NCBI RefSeq assembly: GCF_001856665.1
Contig: NZ_CP017781.1
Coordinates: 434,001-498,000 of the forward strand
Length of the DNA: 64,000 bases
Reading direction: 5' to 3'
Source: Rhodobacter xanthinilyticus
GTDB taxonomy: Bacteria; Pseudomonadota; Alphaproteobacteria; Rhodobacterales; Rhodobacteraceae
Both the position numbers and the translations under genes were made by a program. Shown here one piece after another: positions 53,765-62,692 of the stretch (its first letter is position 1; every line of letters begins with the position of its first letter). The notes under the pieces were generated by a model. The model saw nothing but the letters and a program-made list of their open reading frames with translations, searched no databases and was not told the DNA's origin.

Positions 53765-55065
53765 CCCCGGGGCTCGTCATCTCCGCGCCCGCCTCGGGCA
53801 CCGGCAAGACCACGCTGACGCTCGGGCTGCTGGCGGCCCTGCGCGCGCGGGGGCGGGCGGTGCAGCCGTTCAAATGCGGCCCCGATTACATCGACCCGGC
53901 GTTTCACGCCGCCGCCGCGGGGCGGGCGAGCTTCAACCTTGATGCCTGGGCGATGACGCCGGGGGCGCTCGCGCATCTGGCGGCGCGGCAGGCCGATCTG
54001 ATCGTGGCCGAGGGGGCGATGGGGCTCTTCGACGGGGTGGCCGCGCGCGGCGAGGCCGGCACCGGGGCGAGCGCGGATATCGCGGCGCTGATGGGCTGGC
54101 CGGTGGTGCTCGTCCTCGATGTCTCGGGGCAGGCGCAATCGGCGGCGGCGGTGGCGCTGGGCTTTGCGCGGATGCGGCCGGGGGTGCGGGTGGCGGGGGT
54201 GGTGCTCAACAAGCTCGCCTCGGCCCGGCATGAGGCGCTGGTGCGCGCAGGCTTCGCCGAGGCGGGGATCGAGGTTCTGGGCGCCTTGCCGCGCGCGGCG
54301 GGGATCGCGCTGCCGGAGCGGCATCTGGGCCTCGTGCAGGCCGAGGAGACCGAGGGGCTTGCCGCCCTTCTCGCCGAGGCCGGGCGGATCGTCGCGGCGC
54401 ATTGTGATCTCGACCGGATCGAGGCGCTCGCCGCGGCGGGCGCGCCGCCTGCGCCCGCGCCCCCCCGCGCGGCGCCCCCCGCGGGACGCATCGCGCTCGC
54501 CCGCGATGCGGCGTTTTCCTTCCTCTATCCGCATCTGATCGAGGCCTGGCGCGCGGGCGGCGCGACGCTCCTGCCGTTCTCGCCGCTCGCCGACGAGGCC
54601 CCCGATCCGAGCGCCGATCTCGTCTGGCTGCCCGGCGGCTACCCCGAGCTGCACGCCGGGCGCCTCGCCGCGGCGGGGCGGTTCCGCGCCGCGATGCGCG
54701 CCTTTGCCGCCACCCGCCCGGTTCATGGCGAATGCGGCGGCTATATGGTGCTCGGCGCAGGGCTGGTGGATGCCGCAGGCACCCGCCACGAGATGTTGGG
54801 GCTTCTCGGGCTCGAGACCTCCTTTGCCAAACGCAAGATGCATCTGGGCTACCGGCTGGCCGAGCTTGCCGCGCCGCTGCCCGGCCAGGCCGCTGGCGCG
54901 CGCCTGCGCGGCCATGAGTTCCATTACGCCACCATCCTCGCCCAGCCCGACGCCCCCCTTGCGCGCGTCACCGACGCCACCGGCGCCCCGGTCGCCGAGA
55001 CCGGCTCGACCCGGGGCCCGGTCAGCGGCACCTTCTTTCACCTCATCGCGGAGGCCCAGTCATGA
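53761..55065 (+). CDS. cobB: Hydrogenobyrinic acid a,c-diamide synthase
   Basis: A 434-residue glutamine amidotransferase. The N-terminal ATPase has [13 protein letters not shown] and [12 protein letters not shown]; the C-terminal glutaminase has the nucleophile C325 in HGECGGYM. A proline/alanine linker occurs near residue 230. It produces the diamide that CobN uses. Confidence 0.96.
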   Translation: MTPGLVISAPASGTGKTTLTLGLLAALRARGRAVQPFKCGPDYIDPAFHAAAAGRASFNLDAWAMTPGALAHLAARQADLIVAEGAMGLFDGVAARGEAGTGASADIAALMGWPVVLVLDVSGQAQSAAAVALGFARMRPGVRVAGVVLNKLASARHEALVRAGFAEAGIEVLGALPRAAGIALPERHLGLVQAEETEGLAALLAEAGRIVAAHCDLDRIEALAAAGAPPAPAPPRAAPPAGRIALARDAAFSFLYPHLIEAWRAGGATLLPFSPLADEAPDPSADLVWLPGGYPELHAGRLAAAGRFRAAMRAFAATRPVHGECGGYMVLGAGLVDAAGTRHEMLGLLGLETSFAKRKMHLGYRLAELAAPLPGQAAGARLRGHEFHYATILAQPDAPLARVTDATGAPVAETGSTRGPVSGTFFHLIAEAQS

Positions 55066-55784
55066 GCGGTTTCGTTTCCTTCGTCTCCTCGGGCCCCGGC
55101 GACCCCGATCTGATCACGCTGAAAGCCGTCGACCGGCTCAAACGCGCCGATGTGGTGCTCTTTGACGACCTCGCCTCGGGGCCGGTTCTGGGCCATGCGG
55201 GCGCGCAGGCGGAGCTGATCGCGGTCGGCAAACGCGCGGGCAAGCCCTCGGCCAAACAGGAGCATGTCAACGCGCTCCTCGTCGAGCATGCGGCGGCGGG
55301 CAAGCGCGTCGTGCGGTTGAAATCAGGCGATTCGGGGATCTTCGGGCGGCTCGAGGAAGAGCTCACCGCCCTGCGCGCGGCGGGGATCGAAAGCGAGATC
55401 ATCCCCGGCGTGCCCTCGGCCTGCGCGGCGGCGGCGGCGGCGGGGATCCCGCTGACGCGGCGGCTCACCGCGCGGCGGGTGCAATTCGTCACCGGCGCCG
55501 ATATCACCGGCGGCCTGCCCGAGACGATCAACTGGGCCGCGCTCGCCGATGGCGCGGCGACGACCGTGGTTTTCATGGGCAAACGCACCTTTCCGCGCCT
55601 CGCTGCGGGGCTGATCGCGCATGGGCTCGCGCCCGATACCCCCGCGATGCTGGCCGAGGCGGTGGGCCACCCCGAGCAGGCGATCACCCGCGCCACCGTC
55701 GCCGATCTCGCCGCGCGGCTCGAGGGCGCGCGCTCGGATCACCCCGCGCTCATTCTCTACGGCCCGCTTGCGGATCTCGCTTGA
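55062..55784 (+). CDS. cobA: Uroporphyrinogen-III C-methyltransferase
   Basis: A 240-residue single-domain SUMT producing precorrin-2. SGPGDPDLITLKAVDRL, VRLKSGDSGIFGR and VPSACAAAAAAGIPLTRR are typical. There is no CysG-type oxidase/ferrochelatase fusion, so this copy is dedicated to cobalamin. It closes the long plus-strand cob run. Confidence 0.95.
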   Translation: MSGFVSFVSSGPGDPDLITLKAVDRLKRADVVLFDDLASGPVLGHAGAQAELIAVGKRAGKPSAKQEHVNALLVEHAAAGKRVVRLKSGDSGIFGRLEEELTALRAAGIESEIIPGVPSACAAAAAAGIPLTRRLTARRVQFVTGADITGGLPETINWAALADGAATTVVFMGKRTFPRLAAGLIAHGLAPDTPAMLAEAVGHPEQAITRATVADLAARLEGARSDHPALILYGPLADLA

Positions 55785-55811
55785 CGTGACGGCCCCGTGA
55801 CGGTTAGCTGA

Positions 55812-56012
55812 GGGCCTGTTTGGTGCCCACCAATGCGCAAAGCGCAGGGCTCAATCGGGAACGGGGAAGGGCGGACCCAATGCGGCGCCCGAAGCCCCGG
55901 CCGCCCCCGCGACTGTATGCGGCGAGCGCCCTTCACTGGCCACTGGGCAGGCGCCCGGGAAGGCGAAGAGGTGCAGCGACCCGCGAGCCAGGAGACCGGC
56001 CGACAGCCATTT
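55812..56012 (+). ncRNA. Cobalamin (B12) riboswitch upstream of the CbiM-like gene
   Basis: Order of elements: a stem region before CAATCGGGAA, the conserved CCGGCCGCCCCCGCGACTGTATGCGG, CCACTGGG, and the B12 box AGCCAGGAGACCGGCC at 55986-56001. It follows cobA by about 28 bases and ends about 40 bases before the gene at 56050. A CCGTC...GACGG hairpin lies in the expression platform. Ends are approximate. Confidence 0.92.
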
Positions 56013-56049
56013 CAACCGCCGTCGGGTGTGACGGCACGGGAGACCTGAT

Positions 56050-56715
56050 ATGCATATCGAACCGGGTATCGTGACCGGCGCGAAAATCGTGCTGAGCTAT
56101 GCCACCGCCGCCGCCGCGGCCACCTTCACCGTCAAAACCGCCATTGCCACGCTGCGCGAGCAGGGCGTGGGCTCGCTTCTCGCGCGCTCGGCGATGGCGA
56201 CGGCGGCCGTCTTCACCTTCTTCCAGATCCTGCCGCATGCGCCCGTCGGCGTCTCGGAGGTCCACCTGATCCTCGGCTCGAGCCTCTTTCTGATGCTCGG
56301 CGCGGCGCCCGCCGCGATCGGCCTGGCGCTTGGCCTGCTGATCCAGGGGCTCTTCTTCGCGCCCTTCGATCTGCCGCAATACGGCATGAACGTCACCACG
56401 CTGCTCGTGCCGCTCTTCGGGCTGCAGATGCTCGCCAAGCGCTTGATCGCGCCGGGCACCGCCTATGTCGAGCTGAGCTACCGCCAGGCGCTCGCGCTCT
56501 CGACCGCCTATCAGGGCGGGATCGTCGCCTGGGTCGCCTTCTGGGCCTTCTACGGCCAGGGCGCGGCGGCGTTCTCCTCGGTGGCGACCTTCGGGGCGGC
56601 CTATATGACGGTCGTGCTGATCGAGCCGCTGGTCGACCTCGCGCTGCTCGCCGCCGCCAAGCGGATCCGCGGCCTCGAAGGCTCGGGCCTGGTCACGCCG
56701 CGGCTCTTCGCCTGA
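56050..56715 (+). CDS. CbiM-like energy-coupling-factor transporter permease (cobalt uptake)
   Basis: A 221-residue inner-membrane protein with about six hydrophobic segments. The N terminus MHIEPGIVTGAKIVL matches CbiM/NikM, where the N-terminal Met, the second-residue His and a further His bind cobalt or nickel; here APVGVSEVHLILGS holds the second conserved His. A B12 riboswitch upstream strongly favours cobalt. No CbiN, CbiQ or CbiO gene is adjacent, so it is a solitary subunit or uses distant partners. Confidence 0.82.
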   Translation: MHIEPGIVTGAKIVLSYATAAAAATFTVKTAIATLREQGVGSLLARSAMATAAVFTFFQILPHAPVGVSEVHLILGSSLFLMLGAAPAAIGLALGLLIQGLFFAPFDLPQYGMNVTTLLVPLFGLQMLAKRLIAPGTAYVELSYRQALALSTAYQGGIVAWVAFWAFYGQGAAAFSSVATFGAAYMTVVLIEPLVDLALLAAAKRIRGLEGSGLVTPRLFA

Positions 56716-56742
56716 CTTTTTCTCCCCCGCAAGGGGCGCTAC

Positions 56743-56766
56743 AGGGGGGCTCAGGCCCCCCTTTTT
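56743..56766 (+). terminator. Intrinsic terminator
   Basis: AGGGGGGC-TCAG-pairing-GCCCCCCT followed by TTTT, 27 bases after the CbiM-like gene and 12 bases before cobF. It suggests cobF may have its own promoter or be reached only by readthrough. Confidence 0.85.
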
Positions 56767-56778
56767 CGTGAGGTTGAG

Positions 56779-57546
56779 ATGATCGAGCTGACCCTGATCG
56801 GTATTGGCACCGGCAACCCGGAGCATCTGACGCTTGAGGCCGCGCGGGCGATGAACGAGGCCGATCTGATCCTGATCCCGCTCAAGGGCGCGGAGAAATC
56901 CGATCTGGCCGGGCTGCGCCGGGAGATTTGTGCCGCGCATGTCACCCGGCCGGGGGTGAAGGTGGTGGAATTCGCGCTGCCGGTGCGCGATGCGGCGAAC
57001 CCGTCCTACCGACAGGGCGTCGATGACTGGCATGACGCGATCGCCGAGGTCTGGGAGCGCGAGATCCGCGCGGGGCTCGGCGTAGCGGGCCGGGTGGCGC
57101 TGCTGGTCTGGGGCGACCCCTCGCTTTACGACAGCACGCTGCGGCTCGCCGAGCGGCTCGGCCGGCGGATGGCGGTGCGCACCCGCGTGATCCCCGGCAT
57201 CACCGCGATCCAGGCGCTTTGCGCGGCCCATGCGATCCCGCTCAACGAGATCGGCGCGCCGGTCGTCATCACCACGGGGCGCCAGATCCGCGAGGCGGGC
57301 TTTCCGCCGGGCGCCGATACCGCGGTGGTGATGCTCGATGGCGACTGCTCCTTCAGCCATCTCGACCCGCGGGGGATCGAGATCTGGTGGGGCGCCTTTG
57401 TCGGCATGCGCGAAGAGATCCTGCGCGCCGGGCCCTTGGCCGAGCTCGCCGAGGAGATCCGCGCGACCCGCGCCGCAGCCCGGGCCGAGCATGGCTGGGT
57501 GATGGATATCTACCTGCTGCGCCGCGCTCAGGGCGCGAAAGTGTAA
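56779..57546 (+). CDS. cobF: Precorrin-6A synthase (deacetylating)
   Basis: A 255-residue tetrapyrrole methylase specific to the aerobic pathway; it methylates C1 and releases acetate. GIGTGNPEHLTLEAARAM, LLVWGDPSLYDSTLRL, VIPGITAIQALCAAH and WWGAFVGMREEILRAG are CobF signatures. It is separated from the main cob run by the riboswitch/CbiM unit and a terminator. Its last 19 bases overlap the GNAT gene tail on the other strand. Confidence 0.95.
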   Translation: MIELTLIGIGTGNPEHLTLEAARAMNEADLILIPLKGAEKSDLAGLRREICAAHVTRPGVKVVEFALPVRDAANPSYRQGVDDWHDAIAEVWEREIRAGLGVAGRVALLVWGDPSLYDSTLRLAERLGRRMAVRTRVIPGITAIQALCAAHAIPLNEIGAPVVITTGRQIREAGFPPGADTAVVMLDGDCSFSHLDPRGIEIWWGAFVGMREEILRAGPLAELAEEIRATRAAARAEHGWVMDIYLLRRAQGAKV

Positions 57547-58082
57547 CGCAGATCGGGGCCGAGGCTCTGCGCCGCGCCGCCGAATTTCTCGGCGAGGTGG
57601 ATCATGCCGTGGTTCTGCGCGGTGGTGAAGACCACCATCGGCACCCCCTCGGCGTGACAGTCCGCCAGCGCCGCGCGCATCAGCCGCTCGCCCACGCCGC
57701 TGTGTTGCCAGGGCCCCTGCACGGAAAGCGCGAGCTCGCGCGCGGGGCGGCCGTCGAGCTGCGTGGGCGCGAGCTCGGCCACCGCGATCAGCCGCCGCCC
57801 GAGCCGCACACCAAGCACCCGATAGCTCGCCCAGTCGAGCGCCCGATACCGCGCCGAGAGCGCGTCAAACCGCAGGTTCGCGTTGAACCGCGCGATCCGG
57901 TCGGCCGTGTCAAGCGTGGCGAAATGCAAGATCACGAGCCCGGTGTCGCGCGGGCCCAGCGGCTGCGCCGGCCCCGGCTCTTGCGGCGCGAACAGCCGCC
58001 GTAAGCCAGCAAGACCTCCCCAGCCCGCGCGTGGCGCCGGGAACTGGAGGGTCGATTTCAGAAGAGTTGCGCTCATCGGCAT
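57528..58082 (-). CDS. GNAT-family N-acetyltransferase
   Basis: A 184-residue protein with a GNAT acetyl-CoA fold in its C-terminal part (LSVQGPWQHSGVGERLMRAALADCHAEG), preceded by about 45 residues without similarity by eye. The motif QHSGVGERL is a Q/RxxGxG/A variant. Substrate unknown. ATG at 58082 is chosen for GGAG 7 bases upstream; ATG 58076 is possible. Not evidently tied to cobalamin. Confidence 0.8.
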   Translation of the reverse strand: MPMSATLLKSTLQFPAPRAGWGGLAGLRRLFAPQEPGPAQPLGPRDTGLVILHFATLDTADRIARFNANLRFDALSARYRALDWASYRVLGVRLGRRLIAVAELAPTQLDGRPARELALSVQGPWQHSGVGERLMRAALADCHAEGVPMVVFTTAQNHGMIHLAEKFGGAAQSLGPDLRYTFAP

Positions 58083-58232
58083 GGACAGTCTCCGCCATTC
58101 ATGCCTCCCCACGCGGCGATATAATGCTGCAGCGCAGAAAGCCAAGGGAAGAAGGCGCAAAGCAGCCATGAGCGGCGCGCAGGGGTTGCCCTTCTGCCCG
58201 CGCGGGGTATCTAGGGGGAAAGGGAGGCCGAG

Positions 58233-58781
58233 ATGGGCGACAGCATCAAGATCGAACAAGCGGTGGACCGGGCCGAGCGGGCGGGCGCGGGGCATGTGCC
58301 GGACCCCGCGCAGCCGCGGCTCCTGCGCGATGCGCTCGGCGCTTTCGCGACCGGGGTGACGGTGGTCACCGCCTGCGAGGCGGGGGGCGAGGCGCCCGTC
58401 GGCATCACCGTGAACAGCTTCGCCTCGGTCTCGCTCGACCCGGCGCTGGTCCTGTGGTCGGCGGCGCGCAGCTCGCTGCGGCATGCGCATTTCTCCGCCG
58501 CGCCCGCCTTCGCGATCCATGTGCTCGGCGCCGATCAGCGCCCGATCGCCGAGCGCTTCACCCGCGGCGGGCTCGGCTTCGAGGGGCTCGAGACCGCGCG
58601 CAACGCCGAGAACGTGCCGGTGATCGCGGGGACGCTGGCGCGGTTCGAATGTATCACCGAGGCCACCCATGAGGGCGGCGATCATACGATCATCATCGGC
58701 CGCGTCGCGCGGTTCTGCCTTGCCGAAGGCGCGCCGCTCGTGTTCTCGCGCGGGCGCTACGGGGCCTTCATCGCCGATTAA
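58233..58781 (+). CDS. Flavin reductase family protein, candidate CobR
   Basis: A 182-residue protein of the flavin-reductase-like split-barrel family (PF01613 type), with LRDALGAFATGVTVVTACE, VGITVNSFASVSLDPALVLW and HVLGADQRPIAERF. Members reduce FMN/FAD with NAD(P)H for partner enzymes; CobR of Brucella, which reduces cob(II)yrinic acid a,c-diamide before adenosylation, belongs to this fold. CobR is the missing step here and this gene lies 0.7 kb from cobF, so it is a candidate. GGGAGG is upstream of ATG 58233. Its TAA shares TTAA with the pqiC stop. Confidence 0.85.
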   Translation: MGDSIKIEQAVDRAERAGAGHVPDPAQPRLLRDALGAFATGVTVVTACEAGGEAPVGITVNSFASVSLDPALVLWSAARSSLRHAHFSAAPAFAIHVLGADQRPIAERFTRGGLGFEGLETARNAENVPVIAGTLARFECITEATHEGGDHTIIIGRVARFCLAEGAPLVFSRGRYGAFIAD

Positions 58782-59353
58782 TCGAGCCGCGCGATCCGCT
58801 CGGCCAGCATCGCCACCGCGCGCGATTGCGCCGCCGCGATCGCGCCCGGCGCGGCCTTGTCCTCGCCCTCGATCGGCACCGAAAGCGCAAAATTCCGCAC
58901 CAGATCGCGCCCGCCGCCGAGATCGGCCGGGGTGACGTAATAGGTGCCCTCGAGCACCAGCACGCCATCGGCCCGCGCCATCAGCTGCGCCACCCGCACC
59001 TCGATGCGCCGCGCCGGCCCATCCGAGAGCGGCCAGGGCTCGGCGATCACCGTCGCGCCGGAGATCTCCGAGATCTGCCGCGCGAGCGCGAGCGTCACCG
59101 CGCGCGGCGGGTCATCGGCCCAGATATTGTCCGGGCTCGAGCGCAGCGCGCCATCCGTAGTTTGCCAGGCGATCTCCTGCCCCGAGGCATATTGCGGCAA
59201 GGAGACCTCGCGCAGCTCCGCCTGACCGAGCTTGTCGGGCAGCGCCTTGGCCGCCGGCGCCGGCGCGATCGGGTAGCGCGCGGTCGCCGTCGGGTCGGAG
59301 CAACCGGCCAGCAGACCGGCGGCGGCGAGGCTCAGGATCAGCAAACGGGTCAT
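58778..59353 (-). CDS. pqiC: PqiC/ABC-type transport auxiliary lipoprotein
   Basis: A 191-residue lipoprotein: signal peptide with lipobox LLAGC (Cys about residue 18), then RYPIAPAPA and the PqiC/YmbA domain. It anchors the PqiB MCE tunnel at the outer membrane. ATG 59353 has GAGAGG upstream; TTG 59359 is the alternative. Last gene of the pqi operon, 11 bases after pqiB. Confidence 0.85.
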   Translation of the reverse strand: MTRLLILSLAAAGLLAGCSDPTATARYPIAPAPAAKALPDKLGQAELREVSLPQYASGQEIAWQTTDGALRSSPDNIWADDPPRAVTLALARQISEISGATVIAEPWPLSDGPARRIEVRVAQLMARADGVLVLEGTYYVTPADLGGGRDLVRNFALSVPIEGEDKAAPGAIAAAQSRAVAMLAERIARLD

Positions 59354-59364
59354 GGTCAATCCTC

Positions 59365-61395
59365 TCAGCGGCCGAGAATGAAGGCGCGCGGGTTACGTTC
59401 GATCATCCGCGCGAGCGAGCCGAACGCCGCCGTGGCGCGGCGCATTTCGCGCATTGTATCAAGCACTTCGGCGTTGAAGGCGGAGCGCTCGCCATAGCTC
59501 GCGACGAGCTTCTCGGCGGTGGTCACGAGGCTCTCGAGCTTGGCGGTGAGCGCGGGCAGCCGGTCGGAGGCATCGCCGATCGCGCTCGCGGCATCCTGCG
59601 CGGCGACGAGCGTGGCGTTGAGCTTCTCGGCCGCCCCGCCGGCGCGCAGCTCCTCGAGCAGCGCGGCGGATTGCTCGAGCGTCGCCGAAAGCGCCTTGGG
59701 CAGCCGGTCGGCGCCCTCCGAGCCCAGCATCGCGCGGATATCGCCCAAGATGCCGTCGACCTTCGCGCCGATATCGGCCATCGGGATCTCGGCAGCCGCC
59801 TGCGCCGCCTTGTCGAGCGAATCGAGCGTCTCGTTGAGCCCGTCGAACTCGACCAGAACGCTGCTCGCCGCCTCGGTCACGCCGTCGATCGCCGCCAGCG
59901 TCTTCTCGGCGGCGCCGCCCTTGTTGAGCTCCTCGGTGAGCGTGCGCAGCTGCTCGAGAAGCCCCGCGAGCTCGCCCGGCACCGCGCGCGTCTCCTCGCT
60001 CTCGGCCACCGCCGCCACGCCATCGAGCGCGCGGATCGCGGAATTCATCAGCTCTTCGATCGGCAGCGCGTCGATGCGCTTGAACACGCCCTGCGCCGAC
60101 GTGGCGAGGTCGTTGTCCTTCGGCCGCGTCGTCGGGATCGTCGGGTAGGGCTGGTTGGTCAGGTTCATCGTCGCGCTCGGCACATCGGGCACATCGGTGA
60201 GCTCGATGATCAGCGTCGTGCCGAGGATACCGACGCCGGCCACCCGCGCGCGCAGCCCCGTCGCGACCTCGCCCTCGAGGAAATCGGTGACCGATTGCGC
60301 ATCCGAGCCGCGCGCAAGGCCGAGCCGCTCGGGCGAGAGGGCGATGACGATCTGTTGCTGGGCGAAGCGGTTGCCCTGCGCATCGGTCTCGACCTTGATC
60401 GAGATATCGGAGACCTCGCCCGCCTCGACGCCGCGGAACTGCACCTTGGTGCCGCGCTCGATGCCTTGGACGGCATCGTCAAAGAGGAGCGTGTAGCGCG
60501 CGGGCTCGGCGATATCATTGCCGAAGATCGAGCCGCGCGCGGCCTCGACCGAGGGGTAGAGGCGGAACGGAAAGCCGTTCTGGATGAAGCTGCCGCCGGT
60601 CGCGAAGGTGTCGAACTCGATCCCGCCCTGCACCAGCGAGGCCAGCGAGCGGACATCGAGGCTCACCCCCGAGGGCCCGAGCGAGACCGACACGCCCGAG
60701 GTATCCCAAAACCGCGTCGCGGTGGTCAGGCGCTTGTCATGGGGGGCGTCGATGAAGGCATCGACGATCACGCCCGAGTCGGCGGCGTTGAGCCGCAGGT
60801 TCTGGATCCGCCCGACGGTGACCCCGCGAAACAGCACCGGCGCCCCTTCGACGAGCCCGCCCGCATCCTCGGCGCGCAGCTCGACGCGGGTGCCCTTGGT
60901 CGGGTCGGGCGTGATCGGCGGCTTGTCGAGGCCGTTGAAGAGCTTGGCCTCGCCCTTCGGTTCGGCATCCCAATAGCCCTCGACGAAGGTGCCCGAGAGC
61001 ACCGTGTCGAGCCGCGAGATCCCCTGCGCGGAGACCTGCGGGCGCACCAGCCAGAACCGCGCCTCGCTGTCGATGAAATGCGCGACATCCTTGTCGACGC
61101 GGATCTTCACCCGCACCGATTTCAGATCGGGCGAGAAGCCCACCGTTTCGACCTTGCCGACCTCGACCTCGCGGAATTTCAGCGGCGTCTCGCCCGGGTG
61201 CAGCCCGGTCGCATCGGCGAAATCGATCTCGATCAGCACGCCGCGGTCGGCATAGGCCTTCCAAGCCACGCCCAGCGTGATCGCCAGCGCCAGAAGCGGC
61301 ACCAGCCAGATCACCGACAGCCGCGTCCAGATCGGGTTCGGCGCGGGGCTCGTGACCAGCTCGGCGGGGGCGTTTTGCTCGGGTGTGTCGGTCAT
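59365..61395 (-). CDS. pqiB: PqiB-like MCE-domain intermembrane transport protein
   Basis: A 676-residue inner-membrane-anchored periplasmic protein: one N-terminal transmembrane helix (about 28-48), then three MCE domains (near 50, 165 and 300) each with a G-T-P/K-V-x-F/Y-R-G-V core such as FREVEVGKVETVGF and FRGVEAGEVSDISI, then a long Ala-rich helical C terminus that forms the tunnel needle. It links the inner and outer membranes for lipid transport with PqiA and PqiC. Longer C-terminal half than E. coli PqiB (546). Confidence 0.92.
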   Translation of the reverse strand: MTDTPEQNAPAELVTSPAPNPIWTRLSVIWLVPLLALAITLGVAWKAYADRGVLIEIDFADATGLHPGETPLKFREVEVGKVETVGFSPDLKSVRVKIRVDKDVAHFIDSEARFWLVRPQVSAQGISRLDTVLSGTFVEGYWDAEPKGEAKLFNGLDKPPITPDPTKGTRVELRAEDAGGLVEGAPVLFRGVTVGRIQNLRLNAADSGVIVDAFIDAPHDKRLTTATRFWDTSGVSVSLGPSGVSLDVRSLASLVQGGIEFDTFATGGSFIQNGFPFRLYPSVEAARGSIFGNDIAEPARYTLLFDDAVQGIERGTKVQFRGVEAGEVSDISIKVETDAQGNRFAQQQIVIALSPERLGLARGSDAQSVTDFLEGEVATGLRARVAGVGILGTTLIIELTDVPDVPSATMNLTNQPYPTIPTTRPKDNDLATSAQGVFKRIDALPIEELMNSAIRALDGVAAVAESEETRAVPGELAGLLEQLRTLTEELNKGGAAEKTLAAIDGVTEAASSVLVEFDGLNETLDSLDKAAQAAAEIPMADIGAKVDGILGDIRAMLGSEGADRLPKALSATLEQSAALLEELRAGGAAEKLNATLVAAQDAASAIGDASDRLPALTAKLESLVTTAEKLVASYGERSAFNAEVLDTMREMRRATAAFGSLARMIERNPRAFILGR

Positions 61396-62009
61396 GGTCC
61401 TGTCGTCCTTGCGGGGCCGCGCCAGATCAGCCGCGGGTCGAAACTTTGCGCCGAGAGCATGGTGAGCGCAACCGAGAGCGCGAAGGAGGCCGCAGCGGGC
61501 CCCGGATGGATCGAGGCGACGGTGCCCAGTTGCACCAGCGCCGAGAGAATTGCCACCACGAATACGTCGATCATCGACCAGCGGCCAATGAATTCGACGA
61601 CTTCGTAGAGATGAAGATGCGGATGCGCGCCGGCGCGGCGTTCATTGCCGACCGAGAGCGCCAGATAGGCGATGGCGAGAAATTTCGAGATCGGGATCAC
61701 GATCGAGGCGAGGAACACGATCGCGGCGACGAAATAGCTGCCATGGGCGACGAGCTCGACCACGCCGCCGAGGATGGTGTTTTCCTGATGTCCGGTGAGC
61801 GTGGCGGTGCGCAGCATCGGCGTGAGGTTCGCGGGGATGTAGAAGATCAGCCCCGCCAGCCACCAGGCCCAGACCCGTTGCAGCCCGCGCCCGTCGACCG
61901 GGTGCAGCCGCGCGCCACAGCGCCCGCACTCCGCCGTGCCCTCGGGCCAGACCCGCCCGCAGCGCGTGCACCCCACCAGCCCCGCATCGCGCGCGGTGAG
62001 CACGGTCAT
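61392..62009 (-). CDS. pqiA: PqiA-domain membrane protein (second half)
   Basis: A 205-residue PqiA domain with zinc-ribbon-like C-x2-C pairs (GCTRCGRVWPEGTAECGRCG) and about four hydrophobic segments. It corresponds to the second repeat of fused PqiA. ATG at 62009 overlaps the first half's stop by 4 bases; in-frame Mets at 62030 and 62039 are alternatives. The two halves very likely work together with PqiB. Confidence 0.88.
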   Translation of the reverse strand: MTVLTARDAGLVGCTRCGRVWPEGTAECGRCGARLHPVDGRGLQRVWAWWLAGLIFYIPANLTPMLRTATLTGHQENTILGGVVELVAHGSYFVAAIVFLASIVIPISKFLAIAYLALSVGNERRAGAHPHLHLYEVVEFIGRWSMIDVFVVAILSALVQLGTVASIHPGPAAASFALSVALTMLSAQSFDPRLIWRGPARTTGP

Positions 62010-62626
62010 TTCCTGCCGATCGCGTCCCATATCGTCCATTGGCTGAGGAAGGCGTTTTTCAGCGCCGTCACGATGATGAGCGCGCAAAACGCCCAGAACG
62101 CCGGCCCGAGCGAGACCGAGGCGAGCCCGCCGATCTTCACCAGCGCGACCGCGGTGCCGATGATGAAGATCTCGGCCATCGACCAGGGCTCGAGCTCCTC
62201 GGCGAGACGAAAGGCCTGCGCCGCGTGCGGCCAGGCGGGGCGGGCATTGGCCAGCGGCCAGAGCACATAGATCAGCGCCCCGAACCGCAGGATCGGCAGC
62301 CCGACGATCAGCATCAAGACCGCGAAGGCCAAGGGCGCAAGGAAGCCCTCGGAAAACGCCATCGCCACCTCGAAGACCGAGCTTGCGTGCGAAAACCCCT
62401 GCGCCGAGATCTTCAGGAACGGAAAGAAGATCGCCGCGATCATCAGGATCATCGCCGTGAAGGCGAGCGCGATCACATGCAGAAACGACCGCGCCCGCGG
62501 CGTGATCAGGAGCGTGCCGCAGCGCGCGCAGGCGGCGCGCTCGCTCTCGCCCAGCCGGGCGGAGCGGTGCAGCGCATCGCAAGAGGGGCAGGCGATCAGC
62601 TGATCGAGGGGGGCGGGGCTGGACAT
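62006..62626 (-). CDS. pqiA: PqiA-domain membrane protein (first half)
   Basis: A 206-residue PqiA domain: C-x2-C pairs (ACPSCDAL and ACARCGTL) at the N terminus, four hydrophobic segments (LHVIALAFTAMILMIAAIFFPFL and others), and SMAEIFIIGTAVALVKIG, the PqiA repeat motif. In E. coli PqiA is a single 417-residue protein; here it is split into two overlapping genes. It is the first gene of the pqi operon; the promoter must lie in 62627-62751, shared with the divergent motB. Confidence 0.88.
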   Translation of the reverse strand: MSSPAPLDQLIACPSCDALHRSARLGESERAACARCGTLLITPRARSFLHVIALAFTAMILMIAAIFFPFLKISAQGFSHASSVFEVAMAFSEGFLAPLAFAVLMLIVGLPILRFGALIYVLWPLANARPAWPHAAQAFRLAEELEPWSMAEIFIIGTAVALVKIGGLASVSLGPAFWAFCALIIVTALKNAFLSQWTIWDAIGRK

Positions 62627-62692
62627 GGCTCGAAAATAGACGCCGCGCGCGGCGAGGCAAGCCTCCAGCGGAAAAACCCGGCATTTTACCCT

